From Mytilisepta virgata (lineage: Eukaryota > Mollusca > Bivalvia > Mytilida > Mytilidae), in contig CM051516.1 of assembly GCA_028015205.1 (NCBI GenBank), positions 24,604,593-24,668,592 on the forward strand: a stretch of DNA of 64,000 bases, read 5' to 3'. The translations under genes and the position numbers were made by a program. Positions within the stretch are counted from its first letter, which is position 1. Each line of letters opens with the position of its first letter. Below the pieces are notes generated by a model that was not told the origin of the DNA, ran no database searches, and saw only the letters and a program-made list of their open reading frames with translations. Below, in pieces: positions 11,060 through 22,760 of this stretch.

Positions 11060-11385
11060 CCTGTAGATGCGCAATAAGGTTTTAGAATTCTTATTTTCTA
11101 AACAAGAGGTCCACAGGGGTGGAATTAACTTCGAAAATTATTAATTCAAGCTTGTGACCATAACTCGGTTTCATTTTTCAGTCTATGCATTTTATTTCTA
11201 TATAATATTGTCATGCACCATGCATATACAAATGCGCAATAAGGTTTTAGAATTTTAATTTTCTAAAATTGGGTCCACAGGGGTCGAATTTCGAAAAATT
11301 GTCAATTTAAGATTGTGACGTAAACTCCTCTTTCATTTTTCAATTTATGCATTTTAGTTTTATACAGTAGTGTCATGCACCTTTT
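11060..11385 (+). repeat. ~163-bp direct duplication, third partial copy at 11861
   Basis: ATGCGCAATAAGGTTTTAGA starts units at 11067 and 11231, each followed by GTCCACAGGGG, TCGAAAA, TTGTGAC, TCATTTTTCA and TGTCATGCACC. A third copy of the start is at 11861-11900. Non-coding. Confidence 0.6.
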
Positions 11386-12316
11386 GGTGACGTCACACAT
11401 CACCTATACCATGCCCAAGTAAATTGTATAGAAATGCACTGGGACGATCAGGAATCGAGAAAATAAACTACTTGTAGTAGTTTTAGTTGTGCTATATAGT
11501 ACTTTCTCATATATTTAGAAATATATTTATGCTATTTCGAAAAGTTTAAATTTTGGTCTTATCCCTTCCAAATGCTTTTGAAAATTTGTCTTATTTTCTC
11601 GATAAGTCCATACTGTTAAATCATCTAACTCTGATAAATTGGCTTCTTTGTCGTTTTTAAACATAAAATTGTAATTTAACCAAAACTGATGGAAAAATTT
11701 TGGTGCTATGTACTAATTAATACATTCATAACTTTTCGAAATATCGTAATTGCAATAGTTTAAATTTTGATTATATCCCTTCCAAATTGATTTGAAACTT
11801 AGCTATTTTGAAATGTGTTATTTTTTACTATTATTATTTGAGATGGCGCCCATACTGTATTTAGATGCGCAATAAGGTTTTAGAATTTTGATTTTCAAAA
11901 ATTGGTTCCCTTTATAGTAATTACATTATTATTACATGTTTATTCATGAAACTTTGTCCTTATAATTAGAACAAAACATTTCCATCTGTTGCAAAAAAAA
12001 TCAATAAGATAACGCACATATTTTGAATATTTTCATTACAAAGTATCTTTTTATTAAAGTCGTATATCAAATATATATATTAAAAAGATAGAACAAGACA
12101 GTACAGAAACTAGAGCACTAGTAGCAATGTATATATTATTCTCTAATTAACTGTTATTATTAAACATGTTAAAAAGAACTTTATAATCCCGACTTCAATT
12201 GTAATAACTTTCTGTTAATGTACTGTACCTCCATGATGTTTTCTTGAGTAAAATTCTAATTTGGACTTTTTTACGTTTTGCACGAATTTGTTCAAGGTTA
12301 TAATATTTTAAGTATT
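11386..12316. other. No gene recognised
   Basis: AT-rich sequence with the isolated repeat start at 11861. No convincing open frame, splice-site pair or RNA gene. Confidence 0.5.
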
Positions 12317-12490
12317 AGATACAGAACAAAGGTAACAAAAGAACGAGCCGGCAACAACCCTTGTCGTATATTTTTTCTGCCCGAGTAGTCAGGTCAAGGT
12401 CCGAGACGTCAGTCTGACTACAAGTGCAGAAAAACTATCCGGCATAGGTTGTTACCGGTTCCGTTCTTTTGTTATTTTTGTTCTGTATCT
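12317..12490. mobile_element. Foldback MITE-like element, ~174 bp
   Basis: About 50-bp arms: AGATACAGAACAAAGGTAAC... on the left against the complement of ...TTATTTTTGTTCTGTATCT on the right, with few mismatches. Both arms carry the AACAAAAGAACG and CCGG(C/T)AACAACC words. The short middle itself contains GTCAG...CTGAC. No clear target duplication. Confidence 0.6.
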
Positions 12491-13160
12491 GACTTGTACG
12501 GCGTCTCATTAAGATGCATTTCTCATATTCCTTTTTTTCAAATTTTTGTTATCATTGCGGCTTAATAATGCCTGATAATCAGATTCTAAGCAATTCAGAA
12601 TTGACCATAAAAGAGGAACGGTGTTGTTTTAATAACAAATAAACAAAACAAAACAAAACAAAAACAAACAAAAAAACACATGTGCATGTATGTCTCTCCG
12701 GAAGCATTGTTTGTAATCAATAAGATTCATAGAAAAAATGGTACATAAATTTTAATTTCAAACATTTGAAATTAAAAAAAAAACTTTTCTAATCACTTGT
12801 TCACGTTTTGAATTAGTTTCATTATGTTCTTCTACATCTAATTTTCTAAATATATTTTTATATATTCATTATATAAAGGTGCGTGTGCATGGTGTAATGG
12901 AAATTCCGTACTTATTTAATATTTTTGTTTGTTTCAATTTCAAATTTCTTTAAATATAATAGATTGTTTATTCATTTAAATATTCAACTCATAATTGAAT
13001 CGAGTGGACCCTTGACAAGGTTCAAGGTCGTCTTGAAACCTGTTGGCCACTTTCTTAAATGTTACACGACAGGGCGTTTTAGCAACAAAATGAGCGACAG
13101 TATGTTTGATGTTGAAACGGATTTGATACAATCAATTATGTTTCACTTTACATAGCTGTA

Positions 13161-13354
13161 GAAAAAACAGTACTTAATAAACGGGTGTTACGTGGATAAT
13201 TTTTACGAATAGAATCGCTCTTATGTCACATCCTATAAGTAGGTCAAAGTATTAAAATATTAAAATACCTTTGACCTACTTATAGGATGTTAACGCACGA
13301 GCTATTCTATTCATAAAAAGTGTCCGTGTAACACCCGTTAAAGTACTGTTTTTC
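13161..13354. mobile_element. Foldback MITE-like element, ~194 bp
   Basis: Almost entirely self-complementary: GAAAAAACAGTACTT and ACGGGTGTTAC on the left match AACACCCGT and AAGTACTGTTTTTC on the right. The centre is an arm pair of CATCCTATAAGTAGGTCAAA against its complement around a TATTAAAATATTAAAATA loop. Confidence 0.65.
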
Positions 13355-13419
13355 TGTTGGGGATAAACAACTTCTATTACAGGGTTATAGATTTCACAAG
13401 CTGCTTAATGCTTTTTAAA

Positions 13420-13690
13420 AAATCTATAATAGATATCAACATCTTTTATCTAAATACCAGGCTTCCAGAAAAGCACTTATGAACGGGATTTCCCATCCTA
13501 GTTTCCATTGTAATATCGTGAATAAATGCAAAGTCTCGCTAGTATCCCATAGGAACTTGGTAGTTACTTTCCAGAGTAAGGGCTACAAATATGAAATTAT
13601 GTGTAATTCTGTAAAAATTGCTCTTTCTCCCAATGACTTGAAGACTTTAAATTCATACTGGATTCTCATGTATACTGCCTATTTCTATTG
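13420..13690 (+). pseudogene. RT-element remnant (C-terminal part)
   Basis: Reads, with frame changes, the same C-terminal block seen at 48.1-48.3 kb and 51.5-51.7 kb: a NRYQHL-like piece, SRKALMNGISHPSFH and NIVNKCKVSL. The homology continues as non-coding 3' sequence to about 14220, including the words TACTGTATTGGTTTTTATAG and AAACCGGTTTAAAT shared with the palindrome arms. Confidence 0.65.
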
Positions 13691-14449
13691 ACCGCTATGA
13701 CGAGATAGCATTAAACCCTTTATGGCAGTGTTATTTCAGATATTGTCCTTTATTAGAACGACAGTATCTGACCTGTTGCTATGAGAACATTAGCTAGTTT
13801 TACAGTTAAAACGAGCACATTTTGACCCTGCTATCTAAATTAGTACCATCCAGTCTAATTTTGCAATTCTAGCAAGAAGTCAACTTGTTGGTAATCATAC
13901 TGTATTGGTTTTTATAGTGTGTTTTACACACAAGAAATTCATGATAGATAAGGGGGACCATTGGTAAAACCGGTTTAAATCCAGCACTGTTCAGTGCCTG
14001 TACCAAGTCAGACTATCCAGACTCTATGCTGTGTTTATGTTTTTTGTTTTGTACTGTTTTATGCTATTTTTGTCCAGAGGTCTGTCAGTTGTGTTGCTTT
14101 GATTGATTGGTTTGTCATTTTTAAACTTTCATTTTGTCGTTTATTTAAATCCCAACTAATATTTTCAAATTATGAATTGTCACTTTTTGTCCTAAATAAT
14201 TTTCAAAATGACAAATCATGAATATCGGCAAAAGAACACCAAAGCGACAAAACAGTGGGAAAGGTCTATAATTTAAAATCCAATGAAAAGACTAATAAAA
14301 CACAACAAATAAACGCACGCACCAATAACGCATATGACATCAGGTGTTTCAGAAGAGTAATCATGTGCTGCTCCGTTGTCCTAAATTTAGTGTAATCGAA
14401 AAAATATAGATTGTGATTTTTTGTCCTATATGTTCTATCAATATGCAAA

Positions 14450-15470
14450 CTAGAGGCTCCCAGGAGCCTGTATCGCTCACCTGGACTATGTCCATCTTGA
14501 CTGGCAGCCGGGAACATTGCCGTCAAGCCAACTGGCTCACTGGTTTCAAATAATAAGATCTGTCATTAATATTTCCCATTAGGTCCTATGTTAAACTATG
14601 TTCGGCTTTGGTGGCCATCTTGGATGACGGGTGGGGTCATCGGATACATTCTGAAAGAGGACAAACTAAGGACCATTACCGCTAAGTTTGGTTCAAAATG
14701 GCCCTGTGGTTTTAGACAAGAAGATCTTTAAGTGAATTTCCTGTAGGGTACTATGTTTAACTTTGTTTAGGTCTGTCGGCCTTTTTGGATGTTAGGCGAG
14801 ATCATCGGAAACAATTCTGAAAGAGAGCCTCTTAAGGACCATTGCTGTCAATTTTTGTTCCAATTGGCCCAAGCGGTTTCAGACAAGAAGATCTTTCAGT
14901 AAATTCCCCAAATGGTCCTACGTTAAACTATGTTCGGCTCTGGCGGTCATATTGTACGAGCGGGGTCATCGGATATAATTCCGAAAAAGGTCATCCTAAG
15001 AACCATTGCTGCCTAGTTTTGTTCCAATTGCCCAAATTGTTTCAGACCAGAAGATCTTTAAATAAATTTCTGATGGGGTCCTATGTTAAACTATGTTCGG
15101 CTCTGACGACAATCTTGGATGACTGGTGGGGTCATAAGATATACTTCTGAAAGAGGACCACCTAAGGACCATATTGCTACCTAGTTTTATTCCAATTGGC
15201 CAAGTGGTTTCAGACAAGATCTCTTAAATTTCCCATAGGATCCTATGTTAAACTATGATCGGCTCTGGCGGCCATCTCGGATGACACGCCGGATCATCGG
15301 ATATAATTCTGAAAGAGGACCACCTAAGGACCATCGCTGCTAAATTTTGTTCTAATTGGTCCATTGGTTTCAGAGGAGAAGATCTTTATAGGAGAGTTTA
15401 CGATGACGGACGACGGACGCCCGACGCCAAGTGATGGCAAAAGATCACATGGCCTTCTAGGCCAGATGAG
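14450..15470 (+). mobile_element. Interspersed element with ~160-bp internal tandem units (full-size copy, ~5 units)
   Basis: Left end GAGGCTCCCAGGAGCCTGTA, itself a small palindrome, followed by TCGCTCACCTGGACTATG. The right end ends in GGCCTTCTAGGCCAGATGAGCT. Between them about five diverged units of 155-170 bp, each with AACTATGTTCGGCTCTGG, GGATGAC, GGGGTCATCGGATA, GACCATTGCTGC and TCAGACAAGAAGATCTTT. No transposase. Five copies in this window make it one of the main local repeat families. Known bivalve elements with core tandem units (pearl-type) are a reasonable comparison, not a proof. Confidence 0.7.
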
Positions 15471-16281
15471 CTATAAATTGAATTGCGACTTGTCCGTAAA
15501 TGTCGTCCTGTGACTTTCTGTCTGTAGTACAATTATGTTAATTCTTCAGGATTTTTTCCAATCAATTGAATCTATGAGAATGTTTAACAACATTAAAATG
15601 AAAAAAATAGTGGTATTATTTGTGAATAATTGATAACTGATTTAAACTTATGACCAGTTCACGACATATATTGGTCGTGACGTCACAACCTTACAAATTG
15701 GCGACAAGATGATCGACAGTGCAACAATTGTGTTCCTAAAAACATTTGATCAAATACAGTTATTACTTTACATACATTACATATCTGAATTACGCTTTTA
15801 TCTTGACCAGAATTGGCGCTGGCCTTTAAATCTCATAGAAGGTAAAATGTAAAGCTTATAACTTCCTCCATAAAATAGTACATAACTATATTTCAAACAC
15901 TCGTGCAAAATAAGGTGGGAAATAATGACCTACATGTACATGTATGTTTCAAAATTGAAACAAAATATTCATAAGTAAACTCTTTAAAATACATATATAT
16001 ATCAGTGCTACTTCAGAATTAAGTACATATAACAATATTCCAAGGTACCAAAGTCAAAACATAGGTGAACTACAAGTTTCTATGGAACGAAATTACCTGA
16101 AAATGGTTGGAAAGTAAACTGTGTAAATATTATTTCTCTTCAAAATTAATAATATATACGAATTTACTATTAAAGCATTGACATACATAAAAGTGAATAA
16201 ACTAAATAAAAATTGATACACGTTCCGCCCTCGTATGTCAGAAATATAGCAATTGTAATTATAGTTGCATTTTTATTTCAG
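15471..16281. other. No gene recognised; intron or 5' flank of the TIR gene
   Basis: AT-rich. The last bases form the polypyrimidine tract and AG (TTTTTATTTCAG, ending 16281) that I take as the acceptor of the exon at 16282. No upstream coding exon could be identified. Confidence 0.5.
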
Positions 16282-18522
16282 GTCTTTGAACAGTGTAAGG
16301 GACATCTCAAAGCAAGGATGCAAATGGATATTTTGGAGTTACTTGTGATACGTTTCTCACTTTGTAGTTTGCCCTTTATTGCAGTTACTTTACTCTCTAA
16401 AAAAAAAGACTTCGAATTTTGGTGGAAATATACGCCTGTTTGTTTCTTTATTCTGTTATCAGTATTTCTTCCAAGAAAAATAAGGTGGATGTTTAAATAC
16501 CTTGTACCAATTATTTTATTGACAATTGATATAAAACATATGTTTTCGTTGCAGACGACAAATAAGTACACAGATTTATTTTTGGATAGTTTCTTCTACA
16601 TCGGCCCGACTACTTTCATTTTATTTATTAAATCATGGCAAGATGAAGCGCGTTCGATACTTATCATACTTACATTACGAATTTATAAATGGATATCAAA
16701 ATTCGGATACCTCCGCATTTTTCTCTACATATTATTGTGTACAGCAAATGCCTTCCTGTTTGTTTTCCTGTTTCAGTATATTGAACTTACAATGTGTAGT
16801 GCAATGTTCAACAAGTATATGAATCCATCAACTATGTCTGTATCAGTGAACGCAGAAAATAGAAATAAAGATTATAATTTACCAGAGCTACAGGCATATG
16901 AAATGTATTTTTCGTACGAATTACATTTACTGAATGGTAGTTTAGAACATAACGGATATTTTGCAAAAATAAATGATATCAGATCGCCCCTTTGCAGAAA
17001 GGCTTACTATAGAGTGCCGGGAGAGGACGTATTGCTTTCCTGTTACGTGAATGTAAGAAGAACCGAGTTAGATTATGATGGTCATACTGAATTTAGTGGG
17101 AATTACAAACATTTTTATTGGATGATGGATAAAAAGCGTATAAAATCAGGTGATCAGATATTCTTGGATGATCATGGTGCTCACCTTAAAATTAACTCTA
17201 TTACAAAACGATATTTCAACAAAGAAATAATTTTATGGGCAGAGAAAGGCGTCTTGTCTTTTCAAGGTAAACTATTAAAGATAAGAATAAAGATTGGATA
17301 TTTCTTCATTTATTTGCAGAAGGAGTTAGTTCATTATGTACATATTCCGAATGGTCACGTTTTGGACATAAATAATTTAAAATTTCACGTTTCAGCTCAA
17401 AATGAAGATGTTGTTATTCACCATAGCGTGGATAGTATTGTTAGTGAAAAAGTTCAAGGGAACAGTGCCACGCTTTGCAATTCCAAATTCGATGGATGCA
17501 GTCCTTTTGTTCATTTTTTGTTCAAGATATCTTACAAGAAATACTTTTTCGACAACCATATCCTTAATTCTGTTCACCATTCCTCTGTAAAAGACACATA
17601 TTCAGCAAGATCTCTCTCTTGTGTTTGCGAATTAATATATGGAAAACATTATTATTTTGTTCAAAAATTTCGACTGAACCCGAAATCAAAGATTTATACT
17701 GTAGACGAGTTTCAGTTACCGTATTTATTTATAGTTCTTCCAATCGGAATGACATCGTTTTCTAGGTCAACATACGAAACGTTAAGGATCGAAGTTTTGG
17801 AACGCATATCTAAAAACGAAAATTGGAGATACGCTTTTCGATTTTTTAAAGATGAAACAACATTTTATTTTTATATGCATATATTTGAATACATAGTTGT
17901 TTCAATGTCTGTTGGTCATATTTTTATGATTTTCATCTGGGCAATTAAAATTTATAACTTTTTTTTTGTTCGGAAAGTAGCAAGCCTTATATTGGTAAGG
18001 AATCCACATGCTATGCCTATCGAAAACTGTCCATGTAAAAAAACGCAAAATATCGCGGCTTTGACTTATGTCAGCGAGATCGTGTATGACATTATGATAA
18101 TCTATAATTGTGAGGATTATGAACTTGCAATAACCGCTTTTGTCCCCTTTTTTGAGGAACATGCCTTCAAAGTGTTTCTAGATGAACGCAATATAACTCC
18201 TGGACGATCACTAATATCAGCTTATTACGAAGCCGTGCAGTCTAGTAGGTTATATGTGGTCATCGGATCTGGAACCTTTCTGGACGATCGATGGAATAAT
18301 GAATTTGTTTTGCGAGATTTGGTCTTACCAATAATCCACGAACGCCAAGGACATCATGTGATTTTGATTAAGTGGAATATTGCTGAAGTACCACCTCCTT
18401 TACGATGGAACCCACAGGTAGTAATAGCGAATTGGTCTGAAACATTAACGCTTCGAGATAACATAACTGTTCTTAGAAATAAGCTAAAGGAAATACCATG
18501 TATTGGAAGAAGGTTTTGCTGA
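16282..18522 (+). CDS. TIR-domain membrane receptor-like protein, long terminal exon
   Basis: An open frame runs from 16213 to a TGA at 18520-18522 (768 codons), but without an ATG until 16318. A phase-0 acceptor (TTTTATTTCAG) lies just before codon 24 (16282), so an upstream exon is likely; otherwise translation starts at Met36. Residues from the open-frame start: five or six hydrophobic helices between about 42 and 190; a ~360-residue region that is probably extracellular; an Ig-like core at about 262-345 (Cys277, Trp303, LKINSI at 325-330, with Trp342 where the second Cys is expected); a transmembrane helix at about 557-580; and a TIR domain at about 625-760. TIR box 1 is YDIMIIY, box 2 FLDERNITPG. 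The WNNEF motif carries Glu at the position equivalent to the conserved acidic residue. The classical box-3 FW is absent. Probable role: innate-immune or cell-surface signalling through TIR-TIR contacts. Ligand unknown. Confidence 0.8.
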   Translation, partial: VFEQCKGHLKARMQMDILELLVIRFSLCSLPFIAVTLLSKKKDFEFWWKYTPVCFFILLSVFLPRKIRWMFKYLVPIILLTIDIKHMFSLQTTNKYTDLFLDSFFYIGPTTFILFIKSWQDEARSILIILTLRIYKWISKFGYLRIFLYILLCTANAFLFVFLFQYIELTMCSAMFNKYMNPSTMSVSVNAENRNKDYNLPELQAYEMYFSYELHLLNGSLEHNGYFAKINDIRSPLCRKAYYRVPGEDVLLSCYVNVRRTELDYDGHTEFSGNYKHFYWMMDKKRIKSGDQIFLDDHGAHLKINSITKRYFNKEIILWAEKGVLSFQGKLLKIRIKIGYFFIYLQKELVHYVHIPNGHVLDINNLKFHVSAQNEDVVIHHSVDSIVSEKVQGNSATLCNSKFDGCSPFVHFLFKISYKKYFFDNHILNSVHHSSVKDTYSARSLSCVCELIYGKHYYFVQKFRLNPKSKIYTVDEFQLPYLFIVLPIGMTSFSRSTYETLRIEVLERISKNENWRYAFRFFKDETTFYFYMHIFEYIVVSMSVGHIFMIFIWAIKIYNFFFVRKVASLILVRNPHAMPIENCPCKKTQNIAALTYVSEIVYDIMIIYNCEDYELAITAFVPFFEEHAFKVFLDERNITPGRSLISAYYEAVQSSRLYVVIGSGTFLDDRWNNEFVLRDLVLPIIHERQGHHVILIKWNIAEVPPPLRWNPQVVIANWSETLTLRDNITVLRNKLKEIPCIGRRFC

Positions 18523-19373
18523 AGAGAAATCATCGGAATTTCTGTTTGCCAAATTTCCTAAATTTACTTGGATTGTAATGACTGAAACGGTCAGGGTCAT
18601 GATTTCGGCTTTCATTATTTTAGAATTTTAGAATAACTAAAAACAGTAAAACTACATACATCTCAGACGACAAACCTTACAATCACCTGAAGAGATTTAA
18701 ATTTCTTAAAATGAAGAGAATGTCACAGTCTAACTCTGCTGTAAAAGAAAATAGAAACGAACTACATTGTAAATCTAGTTTCGGAACAGAAAACTTCACT
18801 GATAATTATTTGTGCAACCTGCGAGAAATTAACAGCTTCAGACACTTAAGGGAATCGTTGTTTAAATATTGTCTTTGTTTAATTTTTTCCTGTGTGCGTG
18901 TCCGTTATTACATTTTTTTCCATGGTAGTCTGCATCTGGATATTCTTTCCAGAGACTAAGGTCTAAACCAGGAAGTTCATCGCAGTTCTTCAGTTTACTG
19001 AAATATTAAGACAAGGCAGCATTTAAAAAAGACAAGGGACATGTGAACCAAAATAAAACTACCTAGAGAGTCCAAGGCAAAGGACAGAGGAATGCAATTT
19101 ATAACTATAGTCTGCTCAATTAAATTCCCAACTATTTTAAATTTACTGTTTCACAAATAAATTATAAATCATTGCTTGATGCAAAAATTTTCGATTTACT
19201 TCAATTTTATATTTTAAATACTGCTAAGGTATTCATGAAAACCTTTAAATTTCAAATTTTTATATCTTAAGCAAACATTATATTTAAAATAAAACATAGA
19301 TACTTAGGCTCATCTTGAAGTTACGAAAATGTTGTTACATTATGTTTTGGGAACTCTTGTTGTATTAAACTCT
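18523..19373. other. 3' flank of the TIR gene; no gene recognised
   Basis: Contains the presumed 3' UTR. A strict AATAAA is not close to the stop; AAAATAAAA occurs at about 19050. An 82-codon ATG-started frame at 18711-18959 has no recognised domain. Confidence 0.45.
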
Positions 19374-19377
19374 TTAA

Positions 19378-19657
19378 GGTATCCGGACCATAATAGATCA
19401 TGATCGAAAATTGTATCTCTTTTTGACCGTGAATGGCTGAACCAAACAATTTAAAGCTGGAATTTTATATATTTTTTTTTCTCAAGTTGAAACACACTTT
19501 GTTGCTTATATGCAGAGTCTGTAAAAAGAATTTACTTATATTGGCATTTCCGAAGTTTGCAGATAATTACCGAGGTCATTTCAATCATTTCAATTGCGTT
19601 ATATGGAACATCCGGGAACTTTTGAATAATCACGTGGTCATTTATGGTCCGGATACC
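19378..19657. mobile_element. MITE with TTAA target duplication, 280 bp
   Basis: Perfect 16-bp inverted ends GGTATCCGGACCATAA, flanked on both sides by TTAA (19374-19377, 19658-19661). A TTAA duplication is used by piggyBac and Kolobok transposons. The GG terminus favours Kolobok, but this is inference. A truncated second copy is at 56256-56438. Confidence 0.8.
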
Positions 19658-19661
19658 TTAA

Positions 19662-21359
19662 AGTCAAAATTCATGGTAGATATCAAAGTTATTGGTAGCA
19701 CTCATAAATGACACTGTACACAAAATTTACTCCTAAAAATTGTCGATGTGTCAAAATATATTTGACGATTCCACTATGAGCGATATACAAAGCAAAATAT
19801 ATTAACCAGGAATTATTTTTAAAGCCAATTCTGATCCGCTGTCGACTATTATGGTACCTATCTGTCGTAGTACATACCACGTGTTTTGAGGGAACAGAAA
19901 TGCTTTCTCCTGCATCTTTTGAACTCCTAAGTTCTCACATAAAAGCTTTGCCATTGACACAGACTTTATTGAGTTAAGCTGCTCTAAAAAAAGCGAAAAT
20001 GCACAATAAGAAAAATGAATATATATTATATTATTCATTCTGATTTTTTAAATTTTAACCGTCACTATTATCGTCTTCAATAGTTGTAAAATTGGGTCTA
20101 TGTCACTGCTGGTGGGCTGTAAGTCCCCGGGGGCATTATCAGCCCAGTAGCCAGAATTTTTGTTCTGGCAGGATTCATTACTGAAATGCCTCTAAATTTT
20201 CCGTTAAAAATTTTACAAAATTATCAGAAATTTATAAGGCTCTTCCTGTTGATGCAGAGGTAACCCTTAGCTCACTTTGGGTTCCTTTTTGCTTTAATTG
20301 TTTTGGATTTTAAAAGTTGTGCTTATTAATTCATCATTATATCTTTAACCGGTTTTCCAACACTTTGATCTCGAATACTGCTGATGAGTTGTCAGTCAAC
20401 GAAATGGTCATACATTGCATCAAATTTATTTCGGTATTTTGTGATACGTTTTAGGCCATCTTATTTGTGTGAGTTCGGGCGAATTTTATAAAATTTTGAG
20501 GCTCATTATTGTGCTTGTCATTTTGGTATGCTCACTATTGAATGGTGACATGGTGACTAATAGAAGTCATTAATTGACTACCATAACCTCTTCTGGCTGA
20601 TCATGTCCATATTCTGGACTGGACAAATAAAGAAATATTTCGACGGGTCAATGTAAATAATTGACGAGATGTTGTTATTCATCATCGTCGTTTGTTTGTG
20701 TGTTTTTGCACGTGGATGTATTAAACAAAATAATTATACCGTCATGCATGAGATGGCAAAACTTAGCACGATTTTAGGCCCGCTATAAGTACTCCCTTCC
20801 CAAATTTGTTTGATAGCTTTGATTGAAAGAATAATGTCATTATAACAAGTTGTTTTCTGGTAATGACTTTATCAGGTTTATTATTACAGGCTCTTTCCAA
20901 TATTGTCAAGAACCGATACGTTTTCATTATTCCATATATATTAAACGATAGAAGTAATAGTGGTGCATTTCATCTCCGATATGTTTTAAAGAAAAGTATA
21001 ATGTTTCATCTCCGCGAATAGATATTTATTTCAGCTAATTGTTTTCTTAGTCACATATCCATTAGCCTGAAAAATAACATTGATTACATCGATATTAGAG
21101 AGTTTGTACTCGAATTACTCGTATATATATACATGGTACTACACCTGAAATCAGTTCACAGGAAACAGTTATGAAGTAACATAGATACAATTAAAAAGTC
21201 ATTTAGAACAAATGTGAGGTCTTTCCCTTGACCTATGACATCAGACAACTTGGACCCAACAGACTTGTAGAGTTCAAAGAACAAAGTTCAAGCAAGCAAC
21301 ATCTTTTCTGTTAGTTTTTGTTCTAAAGTTTTAAAGATAAACACTATTTTTAATTTAAA
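19662..21359. other. No gene recognised
   Basis: AT-rich. At 20095-20170 a GC-richer stretch (CTGGTGGGCTGTAAGTCCCC, CATTATCAGCCCAGTAG) resembles an interspersed repeat start I associate with bivalve genomes, but no second copy lies in the window. Confidence 0.4.
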
Positions 21360-22270
21360 GGGGCCCTGTCAGGACAAATTTATATAAACTAGATATCATG
21401 GAGATGGTACCCATCTCTGTGGGCCCCGCTATAAAAACCTGGGCACCACAGGGCACCCATACAAAACCGAATTATTTAGCCTTAAGACCACAGATCAAGA
21501 TTGAAGGTAAGGTAATCCAAGGGTGGAGCAAAATGAAACAAACTTGATCTGCATCTCGTCAAGGTAGACTTACATACCAACAAGAGTTAACACTTAAGTA
21601 TGTCTTGCCTGCTGGAACCATCAGAACAATAATTCTTTCTTACTTCCACTATATTTTCATAAATTTATAAGGATTTTCAGTTTCTGAGACCAAAAGTAGT
21701 TTATAAAACTTGAACATTGCTAATATATGCAATAAAAATTATCAAAGTCACTCAACCAGAAAATCAAGGTCAAGGTTAAAAGATGGGGATGCAACTGTGC
21801 TAAGCTATTACTAGGGCATATGCATACCAAGTTTCATCAACCTAAGACCTATAATTCTTGAGATATGGATGTGCTCATAAAATCTTAACACTGCTATTAT
21901 ATGCATTGAAAATTGTCAAAGTCACTCAACCAGAAAATCAAGGGCATGGTCACAAGATGGGGATGCAACTGTGCTAAGCTACTACTGGGGCATATGCATA
22001 CCAAGTTTCATCAACCTAGGGCCTATAGTTCTTGAGATATGGAGGTGCAGATAAAACTTTAACACTGCTATTATATGCATTAAAAATTGTCAAAGTCACT
22101 CAACCAGAAAATCAAGATGGGGATGCAACTATGCTAAGCTATTACTGGGGCATATGTATACCAAGTTTCATCAACCTAGGACTTGTAGTTCTTTAGATAT
22201 TGAGGTGCTCATAAAACCTTAACACTGCTATTATATGTATTGAAAGTTGTCAAAGTCACTCAACCGGACA
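21360..22270 (+). repeat. Repeat element with ~170-bp tandem units (about 3.3 units)
   Basis: A unique left part (GGGGCCCTGTCAGGAC, then GGGCCCCGCTATAAAAACC) is followed by direct repeats of a unit containing GTCAAAGTCACTCAACC, AGATGGGGATGCAACT, GGGGCATATGCATACCAAG and TTTCATCAACCTA. Units begin at about 21722, 21897, 22071 and (partial) 22231. Non-coding. Confidence 0.7.
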
Positions 22271-22419
22271 ACACATTAAATCCAGAATTATTTATCAATA
22301 GTACCTTGAAGTGAATAGGTTCAGAATTAATGCAAAATGGTTTCTAATAGTTATATTTAAGCTTTAGATCCTTAGTTAATATATATATGATAAAGAAGTT
22401 ATTATTTTTATATGGCCGC

Positions 22420-22760
22420 AAAAAAATTGCGGACGTATTATGGTATGATGCTATGATGCTTTCGTCGTTGTTGTTGTCTGTTAACTTAGTGTTCCCACAA
22501 TAACTTAAGTTCTAGTTATTCAAATGCTATGAAATTTTACAATAATGTTCAGCCCATAAAAGGATATGAATGAGATTGATGTGGGGGTCCCCCTTTATTT
22601 GTTTAGAAATTAGGGGCCCCAAAGGGCCAAAAATTCAAATATTTTATTTGTTCCCACAATAACTTTGCTTCTGGTTGGCCAATTGCTGTGTTATTTGACA
22701 ATGATGTTCCTTACCATTAAACCATAGAGAGGACGATGCAAAAGGTCTTTAAAATGATGA
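22420..22760 (+). repeat. Possible interspersed repeat with two related blocks
   Basis: GTTCCCACAATAACTT occurs at 22491 and 22663, each followed by TCTAGTT/TCTGGTT, GCTATG/GCTGTG and an ACAAT(A/G)ATGTTC block. The start GGCCGCAAAAAAATTGCGG is a hairpin. No coding content. Confidence 0.4.

Noticed and set aside
14842..15150. 102-codon frame inside the tandem-unit element
   Set aside because: Arises from repeat units; the same words are out of frame in the other copies.
18711..18959. 82-codon ATG-started frame downstream of the TIR gene
   Set aside because: No domain, no splice context, half of it hydrophobic AT-noise. Kept only as part of the 3' flank.
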